Notes: generated from the sequence alone by a model not told the origin. 56,898 bases of DNA from SAT2750 sp964476375 (GCA_964476375.1 CAYYZW010000151.1:1-56898), one strand, 5' to 3'. Counted from the first letter of the stretch, positions 16,938-26,001 are shown. A program made the numbers and translations.

Positions 16938-17696
16938 CTATGCCGTCGATTCCCGTTCCTCGTGACAGGTCATCCCGGCAAGGATTCCCTCACTCCCATC
17001 CCGTGCAGCCAGGATGCTGCGATCCAGGACCAGGTGGTAGTACTGTAAACGCGCCGTGGCTTCTTCCAGGACACCACCAAAACTGCGTGATTCGTCGAGG
17101 TAGATCAGCGGTACCGGTAATTCCTTGATTTGAAGGCCATGGTGAACCGCTTGCACCCATAATTCTAATGGCATGGCATAGCCATTCTCCGTGATTGTTA
17201 GTTGTGAGAGGGCATCCACCTGGTATGCCTTAAAACCACAGAAAGCGTCTGTCAGGTTGAGATTCAGCCGTCTCTTCATCTCGGTAAGAACCTGCTTGTT
17301 GACCCTCATGCGGTCAAATGGGGGCTCGGTATCCCCGTCAAATTTCTGCAGGTAGCGGCTTCCAGAGATAATGTCAGCATCCTGGCAGGCAGCCACGAAC
17401 TGCGGGATGCGGACCGGTTCATGCTGGCCATCACAGTCGATAGTGACCACCACGTCGTATTTATTTACCCGGGCGTATTGAAAGGCAGTCTTCAGGGCAG
17501 CACCGTACCCCTGGTTCTGCTCATGCCTTACCACCTGGACATCTGAATGCCGGGCCACTCGCATGCCGGTCCCATCGGTGGAGCCATCATCGATCACCAG
17601 GATGTTGTCGCTGTACTGGCTTACCGCATCCAGGACATCATCGACATAATCGATTTCGTTATAGACCGGCAGGGCGGTGAGAAAATGGAAGGACAT
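16938..17696 (-). CDS. Family 2 glycosyltransferase (DPM1-like)
   Basis: 252 residues, GT-A fold. The N terminus ALPVYNEIDYVDDVL and LVIDDGSTDGTG bind the nucleotide sugar, and TIDCDGQHEP carries the metal-binding D-x-D of the family. VNKQVLTEMKRRLNLNLTDAFCGFKAY is the acceptor-site stretch seen in polyprenyl-phosphate mannosyl/glucosyl transferases. There is no C-terminal membrane helix, so it probably makes the lipid-linked donor in the cytoplasm, which fits a polytopic partner such as the GT-C-like protein at the end of the same operon. It is the first of four genes on the minus strand (17696 down to 12140). What the sugar is cannot be told. Confidence 0.88.
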   Translation of the reverse strand: MSFHFLTALPVYNEIDYVDDVLDAVSQYSDNILVIDDGSTDGTGMRVARHSDVQVVRHEQNQGYGAALKTAFQYARVNKYDVVVTIDCDGQHEPVRIPQFVAACQDADIISGSRYLQKFDGDTEPPFDRMRVNKQVLTEMKRRLNLNLTDAFCGFKAYQVDALSQLTITENGYAMPLELWVQAVHHGLQIKELPVPLIYLDESRSFGGVLEEATARLQYYHLVLDRSILAARDGSEGILAGMTCHEERESTA

Positions 17697-17788
17697 GGCG
17701 GGTGAAATCCGGGGGAGGTAAAACCAGCTGCTATTTTAGGACGGTGGGTGGGGGTCGGCAATGTCCGTGAGGTTGGGCGCCGGAGCCT

Positions 17789-18604
17789 TCAGGGCGTGTC
17801 GTCCGCTTCGGTCTCTACCCACTGCAAGGGATCGGTCTCCCTGTGGCTGGAAAACGACTCGATATCGGGGATCTCGCCGGCAAGCTGTTGAGCCAGCTGC
17901 TGGAGGGCAAAACGCTCGCTGGAAAAATGTCCCGGCAGCAGGAGTGCAATTCCAGTTGCTTCTGCCTCCAGGCATGTGTGAAAGCGTGCCTCACCGGTCA
18001 GTAACAAGTCGCAGCCAGCCTCGAGGGCATCCTCCAGAAAGCTCCCGCCACTCCCACAGGCTACCGCCACGTGTCGGATTGGTCTCTCGATATCTCCTAC
18101 CACCTGGGTCCTGGTGGTCTGGAGGAAACGAGAGACCCTGGTCGCCAGTTCGCCCAACGGGAGGGGAGGGTCGAGTTCTCCCGTGCGACCCGCTCCCAGG
18201 GACGAGTCCCCGTCCGGCCCGCCACGCAGCGGGCGGATGCCTGCCAGGCCGATCCCCTCGGCAAGCTGCTGGTTGATACCTCGTCCAGAGGAGTCCAGTG
18301 CAGTATGGGGGCTATAGACCGCAATCCTGGCTTCGATCAACTGCAGCAGCAATTGCCCGGCAGTTGTCTCACTGGTCAGTCGTCGCAGTTCACGAAATGG
18401 AAGAGGATGGTGCGTGATAATCATCTGCACCTGCTCCTCCACCGCCTCGGTTGCACTGCTGGGTGTAATGGTCAGGCAGGTCATCAGTCGTGTGACTTCA
18501 CGGGACGGATCTCCCACCAGCAAACCGACATTATCCCATTCTTCCGCCAGCTGGCTGGGTGCCGTTCGTTCGAGTACCTCGCACACATCAGCGACCGAAG
18601 CCAT
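17789..18604 (-). CDS. Nif3-like dinuclear metal centre protein
   Basis: 271 residues. I start at the ATG at 18604 because GGAG lies 8 bases upstream and MASVADVCEVLE begins the family fold; the frame continues upstream without support. Nif3/YbgI/NGG1p-interacting proteins bind two metals in a toroid; the role is unclear and may be GTP cyclohydrolase-like or hydrolytic. Ligands seen: AEEWDNVGLLVGD (23-32 region), ITHHPLPF (His65, His66), PHTALD (His and Asp), and near the C terminus PGHFSSERFALQ, the H-x-x-x-E pair. It is divergent from the isomerase gene that begins at about 18736. Confidence 0.88.
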   Translation of the reverse strand: MASVADVCEVLERTAPSQLAEEWDNVGLLVGDPSREVTRLMTCLTITPSSATEAVEEQVQMIITHHPLPFRELRRLTSETTAGQLLLQLIEARIAVYSPHTALDSSGRGINQQLAEGIGLAGIRPLRGGPDGDSSLGAGRTGELDPPLPLGELATRVSRFLQTTRTQVVGDIERPIRHVAVACGSGGSFLEDALEAGCDLLLTGEARFHTCLEAEATGIALLLPGHFSSERFALQQLAQQLAGEIPDIESFSSHRETDPLQWVETEADDTP

Positions 18605-18735
18605 TACCAGTTCTCCAGGTGAGGGGAATACCGTCCGAGCCGCATCATACCCGGTGCCCACCCTCCTTGCACGGTTGGACGCTTCGTGACATGGTGGTGG
18701 CTGAATTGTCCAGGGATTCGAAATGGAAACAGGCG

Positions 18736-19518
18736 ATGTTGCAAGTGCGAATCGCGGTGGATCTTGCCAGCCTCCGCCAGCCATTACGAAAATCACTGGA
18801 GATCGCCGCCCGGCTGGGTGTGGAAGCAGTCCAGCTCGATGCCCAGGGAGAGATTTTCCCCGGGCGACTCTCCCAGACCGGAATCCGACACCTTCGTCGC
18901 CTGCTGGATGACCTGAACCTTCGCGTGGCCGCGCTCTGTTTTCGTACCCGTCGCGGTTACAACGTGACAGAACAGCTGGATCGACGAGTGGAAGTGACTC
19001 GGCAGGTCATGCAACTGGCTTATGATCTTGGAAGCCGTGTGGTGACGAATCATATAGGCCAGGTGCCAGCGGAGCAGGACGGGCCGGAATGGAACCTGCT
19101 TGTGGATGTCCTGGGTCAGCTAGGACGGCACGGTCAGCATGTTGGAGCGATGCTGGCGGCCACCACCGGAAGCGAGGAGCCAGCCCATCTGAAGCAACTG
19201 CTGGAGGCCCTCCCGGATGGTGTGCTGAACATCCACCTGGATCCAGGGCAACTGATGGTCAATGGCTTTTCCCCGGGGGAGACTGTCAGGCTGCTTGCCC
19301 CCCATGTTGCCCATGTCCATGCCACCGATGCGGTTCGTGATCTTGCCCGTGGTCGAGGGGAAAATACCAAGCTGGGAATGGGGGGAGTCGATTTTGCGGA
19401 AATCCTCGGCTTGCTGGAACAACATGGGTATGATGGTTACATCACCGCCGGCCGGCAGTCGGCAGGTAACCCGGTCGCGGAGATCACCGAAGCAATTCAG
19501 TACCTGAGAGCCTTCTAG
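18736..19518 (+). CDS. Sugar phosphate isomerase/epimerase-like TIM barrel (cytoplasmic)
   Basis: 260 residues of the xylose-isomerase-like TIM-barrel superfamily, without a signal peptide. An in-frame ATG at 18691 is possible, but that at 18736 gives MLQVRIAVDLASLRQPL, the usual opening of this group. Landmarks are VEAVQLDAQGEIFPG (strand 2), RVVTNHIGQVP, GVLNIHLDPGQLMVNG, VAHVHATDAVRD and VDFAEILGLLEQHGYDGYITAGR. At the fourth strand, where an Asp binds metal, there is HLDPGQL. Function is not known. Upstream lies the divergent Nif3-like gene; downstream, 50 bases on, a secreted protein. The other isomerase-like gene (2213) is a distant relative and is exported. Confidence 0.78.
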   Translation: MLQVRIAVDLASLRQPLRKSLEIAARLGVEAVQLDAQGEIFPGRLSQTGIRHLRRLLDDLNLRVAALCFRTRRGYNVTEQLDRRVEVTRQVMQLAYDLGSRVVTNHIGQVPAEQDGPEWNLLVDVLGQLGRHGQHVGAMLAATTGSEEPAHLKQLLEALPDGVLNIHLDPGQLMVNGFSPGETVRLLAPHVAHVHATDAVRDLARGRGENTKLGMGGVDFAEILGLLEQHGYDGYITAGRQSAGNPVAEITEAIQYLRAF

Positions 19519-19567
19519 GGAGCCCCCCTGGATACCACGAGCACTTTGTTTGAGAGGATGAAAAAAC

Positions 19568-20053
19568 ATGAGATATCCTTTGACCCGTTTAGCCCTCGGT
19601 ATCATGCTTCTGACAAGCTTGCCGCTCCAGGCGGATGAGGAACAGGAAAAGCGTTTTGCTGAACTGGTGAAAACGCTGAACAACGTCAAGCTGGTGGGAA
19701 ATTTTACCGTTGTTGGTGAGGCTGCTGGCAAGGGTCTCACCAAGGAAGAGTACACGATTACGAAAGTGGAAAAACAGAAGGAGGGTGATTACTGGAGAAT
19801 CCATGCTCGCATCAAGTACAGTGGCCGGGATGTTGAACTGCCGCTGGACCTGGAAATCAAGTGGGCTGAAAATACCCCGGTCATCACGCTCGACAAGGTC
19901 ACGATTCCGCTGCTGGGAACCTTTGATGCCCGCGTGGTCATCATCAACGGCAAGTACGCCGGTACCTGGAGCCACGGGAAAGTTGGAGGGCACCTGTTCG
20001 GGACCATCGAGAAAAACGAGGAAATAAAGAAAGAAGAAAAGGACACTAACTAA
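19568..20053 (+). CDS. Secreted protein of unknown function
   Basis: 161 residues with a signal peptide (YPLTRLALGIMLLTSLPLQA; cleavage probably before DEEQEK). The mature part is a small beta-rich domain (KLVGNFTVVGEAAGKGL, KYSGRDVELPLDLEIKW, VVIINGKYAGTWSHGKVGG) ending in a charged tail EEIKKEEKDTN. The strand pattern resembles lipocalin-like proteins that occur in planctomycetes, but I recognise no family and assign no role. It lies 22 bases before rsmE on the same strand. Confidence 0.6.
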   Translation: MRYPLTRLALGIMLLTSLPLQADEEQEKRFAELVKTLNNVKLVGNFTVVGEAAGKGLTKEEYTITKVEKQKEGDYWRIHARIKYSGRDVELPLDLEIKWAENTPVITLDKVTIPLLGTFDARVVIINGKYAGTWSHGKVGGHLFGTIEKNEEIKKEEKDTN

Positions 20054-20075
20054 CTGAGTCCCCAGGGTTTTCCGC

Positions 20076-20783
20076 ATGTCCGCACGGTATTTCCTTAGCC
20101 AGCCCCTTGCCACCGGGCTGGTCGAACTGGACGGAACGGAAGCACATCACCTGGGCCGCGTGATGCGAGCCCAGCCAGGGGGCCAGGTCACCCTTTTTGA
20201 CGGCCAGGGGTTTGAGGCCCTGGCGACCATCCAGCAGGTTGGTCGTGATCATGTCACGCTTCAAGTGGACGAGTTGCTGGAGGTTGACCGGGAGCGGCCG
20301 GTGTCGCTTGTCCTGGGTGTCGCCCTGCCCCGTGGAGACCGGCAAAAATGGCTTGTTGAAAAGCTCGTTGAGCTTGGTGTCAGCAGGCTGGTGCCACTGG
20401 TGACCGAGCGGGGCGTCGCCCAGCCGACCGACAAGGTACTCGATCGCTTGAGAAGGACAGTGATCGAAGCTTCCAAGCAATGTGGGCGAAACCGCCTCAT
20501 GGAAATCGATGTATCCAGGACGCTGGAAGACTTTTGCCAGGCCCACGCGGGTTGCTCGAGAAAACTGATTGCCCACCCCGGCGAGGTGGCAGGAGGTCTC
20601 GACAAGCAGGACCTGATGGTCAATCCAAACGAGGAGACAGTGGCGGCTGTCGGACCGGAGGGAGGATTCTGTGACAATGAAATCGACGTCGCCGGCACGC
20701 ATGGTTGGCAGCGAATTTCACTTGGCCCGCGTATCCTCCGCATCGAAACAGCAGCGCTGGCCCTGGCGAGCCTGACAGGGTAG
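20076..20783 (+). CDS. rsmE: 16S rRNA (uracil-1498-N3)-methyltransferase
   Basis: 235 residues, full length. RsmE adds a methyl group to N3 of U1498 in helix 44 of 16S rRNA, using S-adenosylmethionine. It is a SPOUT-fold protein with a trefoil knot. The N-terminal PUA-like part reads GTEAHHLGRVMRAQPGGQVTLFDGQG; the knot at the C terminus has VGPEGGFCDNE and LGPRILRIETAALAL, which together form the SAM-binding site. No catalytic residue is missing. The gene starts with ATG at 20076, 22 bases after the secreted protein gene. Confidence 0.95.
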   Translation: MSARYFLSQPLATGLVELDGTEAHHLGRVMRAQPGGQVTLFDGQGFEALATIQQVGRDHVTLQVDELLEVDRERPVSLVLGVALPRGDRQKWLVEKLVELGVSRLVPLVTERGVAQPTDKVLDRLRRTVIEASKQCGRNRLMEIDVSRTLEDFCQAHAGCSRKLIAHPGEVAGGLDKQDLMVNPNEETVAAVGPEGGFCDNEIDVAGTHGWQRISLGPRILRIETAALALASLTG

Positions 20784-20971
20784 AGCCAATCCTTTCCTGA
20801 AAAGGAACAATTCAAGGTATTTAGGGCGGTCCTGGAGAAAATGCAGGCAGTCGGATCACCCTGCCAGATAGAGAGTTAGGGCCTGCAGGTGGGCTGTCCA
20901 GGGGACTTGATCTAGTCGAAAGAGCTTGCTTCGGTAAAATGGAAAGTTCGCAAAATAACCCCTGAAAAATC

Positions 20972-21532
20972 ATGTCCCACTCTGCCAAGGGTTCTTCCTC
21001 TGAGGAATCGATCTATATCGATCTACGGAACCCGTATCTTGCTGCGCTGCTGGCATGGCTTTGCCCTGGTGCCGGACATCTTTACCAGCGCCGCTATGGC
21101 AAGGGAATCCTGTTTCTGGTCTGTATCCTGAGCACCTATATTTTTGGATTCACCATCGGAGGTGGACATGTTGTCTATGCATCCTGGATGAAAAATGATC
21201 GACGATGGCAATATGCCTGCCAGGTCGGGGTTGGCTTGCCAGCCCTGCCGGCGATCGTTCAGAACAGGCTGGAGAGAAACCCCGAAAGGGAGCCGATTGC
21301 CAACGGCGTCATGGCACCACCATCACGGATTGATGCCAAGGGAATGGACCAGCTGGCACTCTGGCATGCCGAGTACGGTTCGATGTTTGAGCTTGGAACG
21401 CTTTACACGATGGTTGCCGGCCTGCTTAATATCATCGTTATTTTTGACGCCTACGCCGGGCCGGTCATTCTCAATTACCCGGCAAAAGAATCCCGTGGTC
21501 CACCGACGGAGGCCGAGAAAGAGGAAGACTGA
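20972..21532 (+). CDS. Membrane protein, DUF6677-like (planctomycete)
   Basis: 186 residues. The N-terminal part has a short hydrophilic head, then a hydrophobic segment with the motif AWLCPGAGHLYQRRYGKG, which is shared with TM2-type membrane proteins, then FLVCILSTYIFGFTIGGG. A second membrane stretch is near residues 148-170 (YTMVAGLLNIIVIFDAYAGP). This two-helix arrangement with a long extracytoplasmic middle corresponds to a planctomycete family of unknown function. The gene lies 42 bases before the next small membrane protein, on the same strand, and about 190 bases after rsmE. Confidence 0.65.
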   Translation: MSHSAKGSSSEESIYIDLRNPYLAALLAWLCPGAGHLYQRRYGKGILFLVCILSTYIFGFTIGGGHVVYASWMKNDRRWQYACQVGVGLPALPAIVQNRLERNPEREPIANGVMAPPSRIDAKGMDQLALWHAEYGSMFELGTLYTMVAGLLNIIVIFDAYAGPVILNYPAKESRGPPTEAEKEED

Positions 21533-21573
21533 TCACGGGGAGAATGGTATTCCCTTAACGACCTGAATCAAAG

Positions 21574-21798
21574 ATGAACATGTGGCAACTGACTGGTGAA
21601 ATAACGGTGTTGCTGGGGGGGTTCCCCCAGCTGGTCTACCTGATTCCATTGATGCTGATTTGCAGTGTGGTTTACGGGGCGACGCGCCATGAGTTGCGAG
21701 AACCTATTATCCAGAATGCCATCCGGACACTTATCTGGCTGGCCTGCTTTGTCGGTATCCTGTTTGCGGTGTTCCTTTTTTTTAGCTGGTTGATCTAG
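21574..21798 (+). CDS. Small membrane protein of unknown function
   Basis: 74 residues, nearly all hydrophobic in two helices: FPQLVYLIPLMLICSVVYGA and TLIWLACFVGILFAVFLFFSWL, separated by a polar loop HELREPIIQNAIR. No cleavable signal. It is 42 bases after the DUF6677-like gene and probably cotranscribed. Function unknown. Confidence 0.6.
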   Translation: MNMWQLTGEITVLLGGFPQLVYLIPLMLICSVVYGATRHELREPIIQNAIRTLIWLACFVGILFAVFLFFSWLI

Positions 21799-21910
21799 CC
21801 AGCTGTTGTGCTCAAGGATGGCAGGCAGGTAGTCAAACCCCCTCTTCATAAATATCTTTTTCCGATTGTCACTTCCGTCAGCCCCTTTTCTCTTCTTGTT
21901 GGAACTGACC

Positions 21911-23260
21911 ATGCGAGTTGTCATCCTTGGTGCCGGCGTTGTGGGTGGAAGTATTGCCGAGTTCCTCTGCAATGAACGTCATAGTGTGACGGTGGTGGAA
22001 TCCAATATCGACCGGGCCCAGGAGATCAACCGGGACCTGGATGTCCGGGTCGTGGAGGGATCTGCCTCTGAATCAACAACCCTCTTCCAGGCGGATGTGA
22101 TCGGTGCTGATCTCTGCATGGCGGTGACCGGCAGCGAGGAGGTCAACATCCTGGCTGCCAGCATGGCAAAGGCAATGGGGGCCAGGAGGACGATTGCCCG
22201 TGTTTATGCAAAAGTTTTCCAGGACCCGAGTACGTTTGATTACCTGGGACATTTTGGTATCGACCGCTTGCTGAGCCTGGAAGAACTCTCTGCCCTCGAG
22301 CTCGCCCAGGAAATACGTAACCCCGGCTCCGTGATGGTAGAACACTTTGCACGTGGTGAGATGACGGTGCAGGAAGCGGTGCTGGCGGAGAAGAGCAGCC
22401 TGGCAGGTATGCAGGTGCAGCAACTGGATATTTCTGATGACGTTCGTATTGGTTCCATCTCTCGCAAGGATGAACTCTGGATTGCCAAGCCCGAGGATGA
22501 ACTGGAGGAGGGAGACCGGATCCTGTTGATCGGGAACCGGGAGGATGTCGAACAGTTGCGCGAGACGATCGAAAAGGACTCGGGCCCCAAGAAAGGCGTG
22601 ATGATTGCTGGTGGAGGGGAGATTGGGGTGCACCTTGCCCAGGCACTGGAGGGGAGCCATTTTGATGTGGTGTTGATGGAGCAATCCAAGGAAAAGAGTG
22701 AAAGGCTGGCAAACGAACTTCCCCATGTCACCGTGATCTGTGGGGATGCCACACGGCGAGTCACGCTGGAGGAGGAACGGGCAGGCAATGCCGATGTCTT
22801 TGTAGCCTGCATCGGGGATGACGACAGCAATATGCTGGCAGGGGCGGAGGCAAGGGATATCGGAGCCCAGAAGATTCTCTGTGTCGTCAGCCGTCCGGAT
22901 TACGTGAACCTGATGGAAAAGCTGGGGATCGATATTGCGATCAGCCCACGGCAGGCGATGGCACGGCAGATCCGCACTTTCCTGAACACCGGTCCTGTGG
23001 TCTCGCGGACGATGCTCCACAACAAGAACATTGGAGTTTTTGAAATCGAGGTCCAGCCGGGTTCCCCTGCCACCGAGCACGTGTTGGCCAACCTGGATTT
23101 TCCGGCAGGGAAATGCCTTATTGCTGCAAGGGGACATGACGGCCAGGTCATTCTGCCACGAGCCGACGAGAAGTTTGAAGCGGGAGACCTGGTGGTGGCA
23201 TTGATTGATATCTCATCTGTCGAAACGACGCTGGAAAAATTCAGCGTCGGTGGCATGTAG
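21911..23260 (+). CDS. trkA: Trk potassium uptake regulatory subunit TrkA
   Basis: 449 residues with the double RCK layout of TrkA: two NAD-binding Rossmann folds, at residues 1-120 (MRVVILGAGVVGGSIAEFL) and about 226-345 (VMIAGGGEIGVHLAQAL), each followed by a TrkA_C domain (AVLAEKSSLAGMQVQQL and FEIEVQPGSPATEHVL). I start at the ATG at 21911 because the fold begins directly there; an upstream ATG at 21866 would add a hydrophobic head. TrkA binds NAD or ATP on the cytoplasmic face and opens or closes the TrkH channel. It is 5 bases before trkH, so the two are one operon. Confidence 0.95.
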   Translation: MRVVILGAGVVGGSIAEFLCNERHSVTVVESNIDRAQEINRDLDVRVVEGSASESTTLFQADVIGADLCMAVTGSEEVNILAASMAKAMGARRTIARVYAKVFQDPSTFDYLGHFGIDRLLSLEELSALELAQEIRNPGSVMVEHFARGEMTVQEAVLAEKSSLAGMQVQQLDISDDVRIGSISRKDELWIAKPEDELEEGDRILLIGNREDVEQLRETIEKDSGPKKGVMIAGGGEIGVHLAQALEGSHFDVVLMEQSKEKSERLANELPHVTVICGDATRRVTLEEERAGNADVFVACIGDDDSNMLAGAEARDIGAQKILCVVSRPDYVNLMEKLGIDIAISPRQAMARQIRTFLNTGPVVSRTMLHNKNIGVFEIEVQPGSPATEHVLANLDFPAGKCLIAARGHDGQVILPRADEKFEAGDLVVALIDISSVETTLEKFSVGGM

Positions 23261-23265
23261 ATTCC

Positions 23266-25266
23266 ATGAATTATCGACTTGTCAGTAAATACCTGGGTGT
23301 TGTTTGCCTGCTGATTGGTGTGGCCATGGCCTGTAGCTTGCCATGGGCATTTCGGGGGCTGGGTTACCGTTCCTTCGAAGGGGAACGACTGAGGGTCGTT
23401 CAGGACTTTTTTGAACGTGATGGGTTCCTTGGCCTGCTTGCCGGAATCCTGCTTTGCACCGTGATTGGCCTTCTCTTTCGCTACTGGGGAAAGAGTGCCC
23501 CGGAAGGGGAACGGGTGTACCGGAAGGAAGCCATGGCGGCGGTGGGTGTGAGCTGGGTCCTTGCCACGATCCTGGGAGCTGTCCCGTTCGTGGTAGGCCG
23601 CGTGCAGTACACGCCGGCTGTCAAGCTGCAGGGACCTGTTCACGCCCCGCTTGTATTCGAGTCCCACATGTACTGGCGGAACCAGTGGAGTACGACACCG
23701 GCCCGGGCTGACGGGACTTACCTGGATAAAGATGAGTACCAGGTACTGGAAATCCTCCTCTCCTCGGCCGATGGCCGTACCCGTGAACAACTGGTCGCCA
23801 GGATGGAGAACAAGAACATCCGTGATGTCGAGGACCTGGCGGAGAAGTCAGCGAATGTGGAACAAATGGTGCGGGATCTGGTGCGCCGCTCACCCTGGGA
23901 TGAAGTCCTGGTGGTTCCCAGGAGTTTCACCTCGGACGATCGGCTCCTGGCAAATCGGATTCGTGTGGAGTGGATCCACATGGATATTGTCGATGCCTTG
24001 TTTGAATCGCAGTCCGGGTTTAGTACCACCGGGGCAACGATCATTTCGGATCTTGAGAACCCCCGGCTGGTTCCGCATTGCCTGTTGTTCTGGCGAAGTA
24101 CCACCCATTTCCTTGGTGGTCTGGGAATTATCGTGTTGTTTGTTGTTCTGCTGGGCCAGGGATCCGCCGGCAAGGCCTTGATGAGAGCCGAGATGCCGGG
24201 TCCGACCAAGGAAGGGTCGACCGCTCGAATGCAACATACGGCCTGGATCTTTGCCGCCATCTACCTGGTGCTGAACTTGATCCTGACCATCATCCTCATG
24301 GTCCTGGGGATGACCGTCTTTGATGCGCTGTGCCATGCCTTTGGAACGATGGCAACCGGGGGCTTCAGCACATACAACACGAGCGTCGGATACTTCGATA
24401 GCGCGGCAATTGATTACGTGATTATTGTCTTCATGCTTCTTGCCGGGACCAACTTTACCCTGCTCTATCTGCTTATCCTGCGCAAGCCCGGGATGTTGTT
24501 TGCCGATGTGGAATGGCGGACCTATATGGGATTGATCCTGCTGGTCACGGTCCTGGTTGTCGCAATCGGTGTTCCGTCAGGGGACTTTGATGTTCAGGAG
24601 CCGCTGGTCCGGAATCCAGGAAATACTACCGGGGAGATCGTAGAGAATGTGAATGCGACAGGCCAGAAAGTGAATCGCGGGATTCGCTACGGGCTCTTCC
24701 AGGTGGTGGCAATCATTACAACGACCGGGTACGGAACGCATGATTTTGACGGCTGGAATAACTTTGGACGTGGCGCCCTGCTGCTGTTGATGTTTGTTGG
24801 TGGATGTGCCGGAAGTACCGGCGGTGGGATGAAAGTGATTCGCCATGTGCTGTTCGTGAAAATACTACGGCTGGAAATCGAGAAAGCTTACCGGCCCAGC
24901 GTTGTCCGGCCCCTGCTCCTGGGGGAGAAGGCTGTAGAAGATCATGAAATGCGCCATGGAATCCTCGTTTACTTTGGACTGGTCCTGTTGATCTTCCTGG
25001 CAAGCTGGATTTTTGTTGTCACCGTGGAGCCCGCCAGTACCTGGGGGCCGGAGCAGGAAGAGCACAAGCTGGTGGATAGTGCCAGTGCCGTCGCTGCCAC
25101 ACTCAATAACATCGGCCCGGGATTGGGGACAGTGGGGGCGACCCAGAATTACGGCATGTTCAGCCCGCTTTCCAAGCTGCTCTTTACCTGGTTGATGATG
25201 CTTGGCCGCCTGGAACTGTTTTCAATCCTGGTACTTACCTCCGTGAACTTCTGGCGAAATCGCTAG
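23266..25266 (+). CDS. trkH: Potassium channel/transporter subunit TrkH, with an extra domain
   Basis: 666 residues, well above the usual 480 or so. The four selectivity P-loops are present: SGFSTTGAT (250-258), MATGGFSTYN, ITTTGYGT and NNIGPGLGTVG; TM helices flank them. The extra length is mainly in the extracytoplasmic loop before the first P-loop: from GAVPF (104-108) to DALFES (243-248) there are about 135 residues where about 20 are usual, with a soluble, charged domain (DGTYLDKDEYQVLEILLSSA, VEQMVRDLVRRSPWDEV). A second, shorter insertion follows FDVQEPLVRNPGN. The C terminus overlaps the convergent WYL regulator by 45 bases. Function as a K+ uptake subunit with TrkA is well supported. 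Confidence 0.93.
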   Translation: MNYRLVSKYLGVVCLLIGVAMACSLPWAFRGLGYRSFEGERLRVVQDFFERDGFLGLLAGILLCTVIGLLFRYWGKSAPEGERVYRKEAMAAVGVSWVLATILGAVPFVVGRVQYTPAVKLQGPVHAPLVFESHMYWRNQWSTTPARADGTYLDKDEYQVLEILLSSADGRTREQLVARMENKNIRDVEDLAEKSANVEQMVRDLVRRSPWDEVLVVPRSFTSDDRLLANRIRVEWIHMDIVDALFESQSGFSTTGATIISDLENPRLVPHCLLFWRSTTHFLGGLGIIVLFVVLLGQGSAGKALMRAEMPGPTKEGSTARMQHTAWIFAAIYLVLNLILTIILMVLGMTVFDALCHAFGTMATGGFSTYNTSVGYFDSAAIDYVIIVFMLLAGTNFTLLYLLILRKPGMLFADVEWRTYMGLILLVTVLVVAIGVPSGDFDVQEPLVRNPGNTTGEIVENVNATGQKVNRGIRYGLFQVVAIITTTGYGTHDFDGWNNFGRGALLLLMFVGGCAGSTGGGMKVIRHVLFVKILRLEIEKAYRPSVVRPLLLGEKAVEDHEMRHGILVYFGLVLLIFLASWIFVVTVEPASTWGPEQEEHKLVDSASAVAATLNNIGPGLGTVGATQNYGMFSPLSKLLFTWLMMLGRLELFSILVLTSVNFWRNR

Positions 25267-26001
25267 CGAGGGGGTCGCAGTGTGCGCCGGCCTGTAATTG
25301 CGTGGTATCTCGTATTCATCAGAGGTAAAGACCACGTTGAGGATGTTATCGAGCTGGAAAGTGCGGATCGAGCGGTGGAGTGAAGATCGTCCGCGGACCA
25401 TCCATTCCGAATCGTTGACGATCAGCTCGTAAGGTGACAGTTTTGTCCAGGTTGCCGTCCCCTCCGCAGCACGTGCTTTCCAGTATTCCAGATCCTCGTG
25501 GTCGACGAGGATGCGAAGCTGTTTTTGCTGGGTGATCGCCTGGACCAGGGCTCGCACGATATCTCTCTTGAGTGACGAGAACCCGGTCTCCACCGGTTGC
25601 ATGCGACATCCGTTAAGCAGGCGGGCAATGTGGAGCTTGACCTGGTCGGGATGCCCGGCAAGCAACTTGCTTGTTGCCTCCCTGATCGAATCGGTGATGC
25701 CCGGAAAATGTTGCCAGGTGGAAAGCAATGTAGCCATGACCAGGTTCACGAGGTCTTCTTCGTCCATCCTGGCGGGTTCAGGCTGGGAACCAGGGTAGAC
25801 CCGGTAGGCATCCGCGATGGAGTCAAAGAAAACACCCACGCCAGAATCGCGAATGATACTCAGGTCACGGAAAACTGTACGGCGACTGACCTTGAGATGG
25901 TCGGCCAGTTGGCGAGCATTGAACCCAGGCCCGGACTGGAGACAGGTGAGGATCCGTAAAACGCGCGCATGACGCGCCAGGATCTCCGGCTTGTTCTTCA
26001 T
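25222..26001 (-). CDS. WYL-domain transcriptional regulator (YafY/DeoR-type HTH)
   Basis: 259 residues. I start at the ATG at 26001, which has AAGGAA 9 bases upstream; the frame runs further up without support. The N-terminal helix-turn-helix is FNARQLADHLKVSRRTVFRDLSII (residues about 24-48). The C-terminal WYL-like domain has LSPYELIVNDSEWMVRGRSS and IRTFQLDNIL, where WMV stands in for the W-Y-L that names the family. WYL proteins sense nucleic-acid or small-molecule ligands and bind DNA at divergent promoters. This gene faces away from the four-gene operon at 26176-31077, with an inverted repeat in between, so it probably controls that operon. It overlaps the end of trkH by 45 bases on the opposite strand. 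Confidence 0.85.
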   Translation of the reverse strand: MKNKPEILARHARVLRILTCLQSGPGFNARQLADHLKVSRRTVFRDLSIIRDSGVGVFFDSIADAYRVYPGSQPEPARMDEEDLVNLVMATLLSTWQHFPGITDSIREATSKLLAGHPDQVKLHIARLLNGCRMQPVETGFSSLKRDIVRALVQAITQQKQLRILVDHEDLEYWKARAAEGTATWTKLSPYELIVNDSEWMVRGRSSLHRSIRTFQLDNILNVVFTSDEYEIPRNYRPAHTATPSLAISPEVHGGKYQD

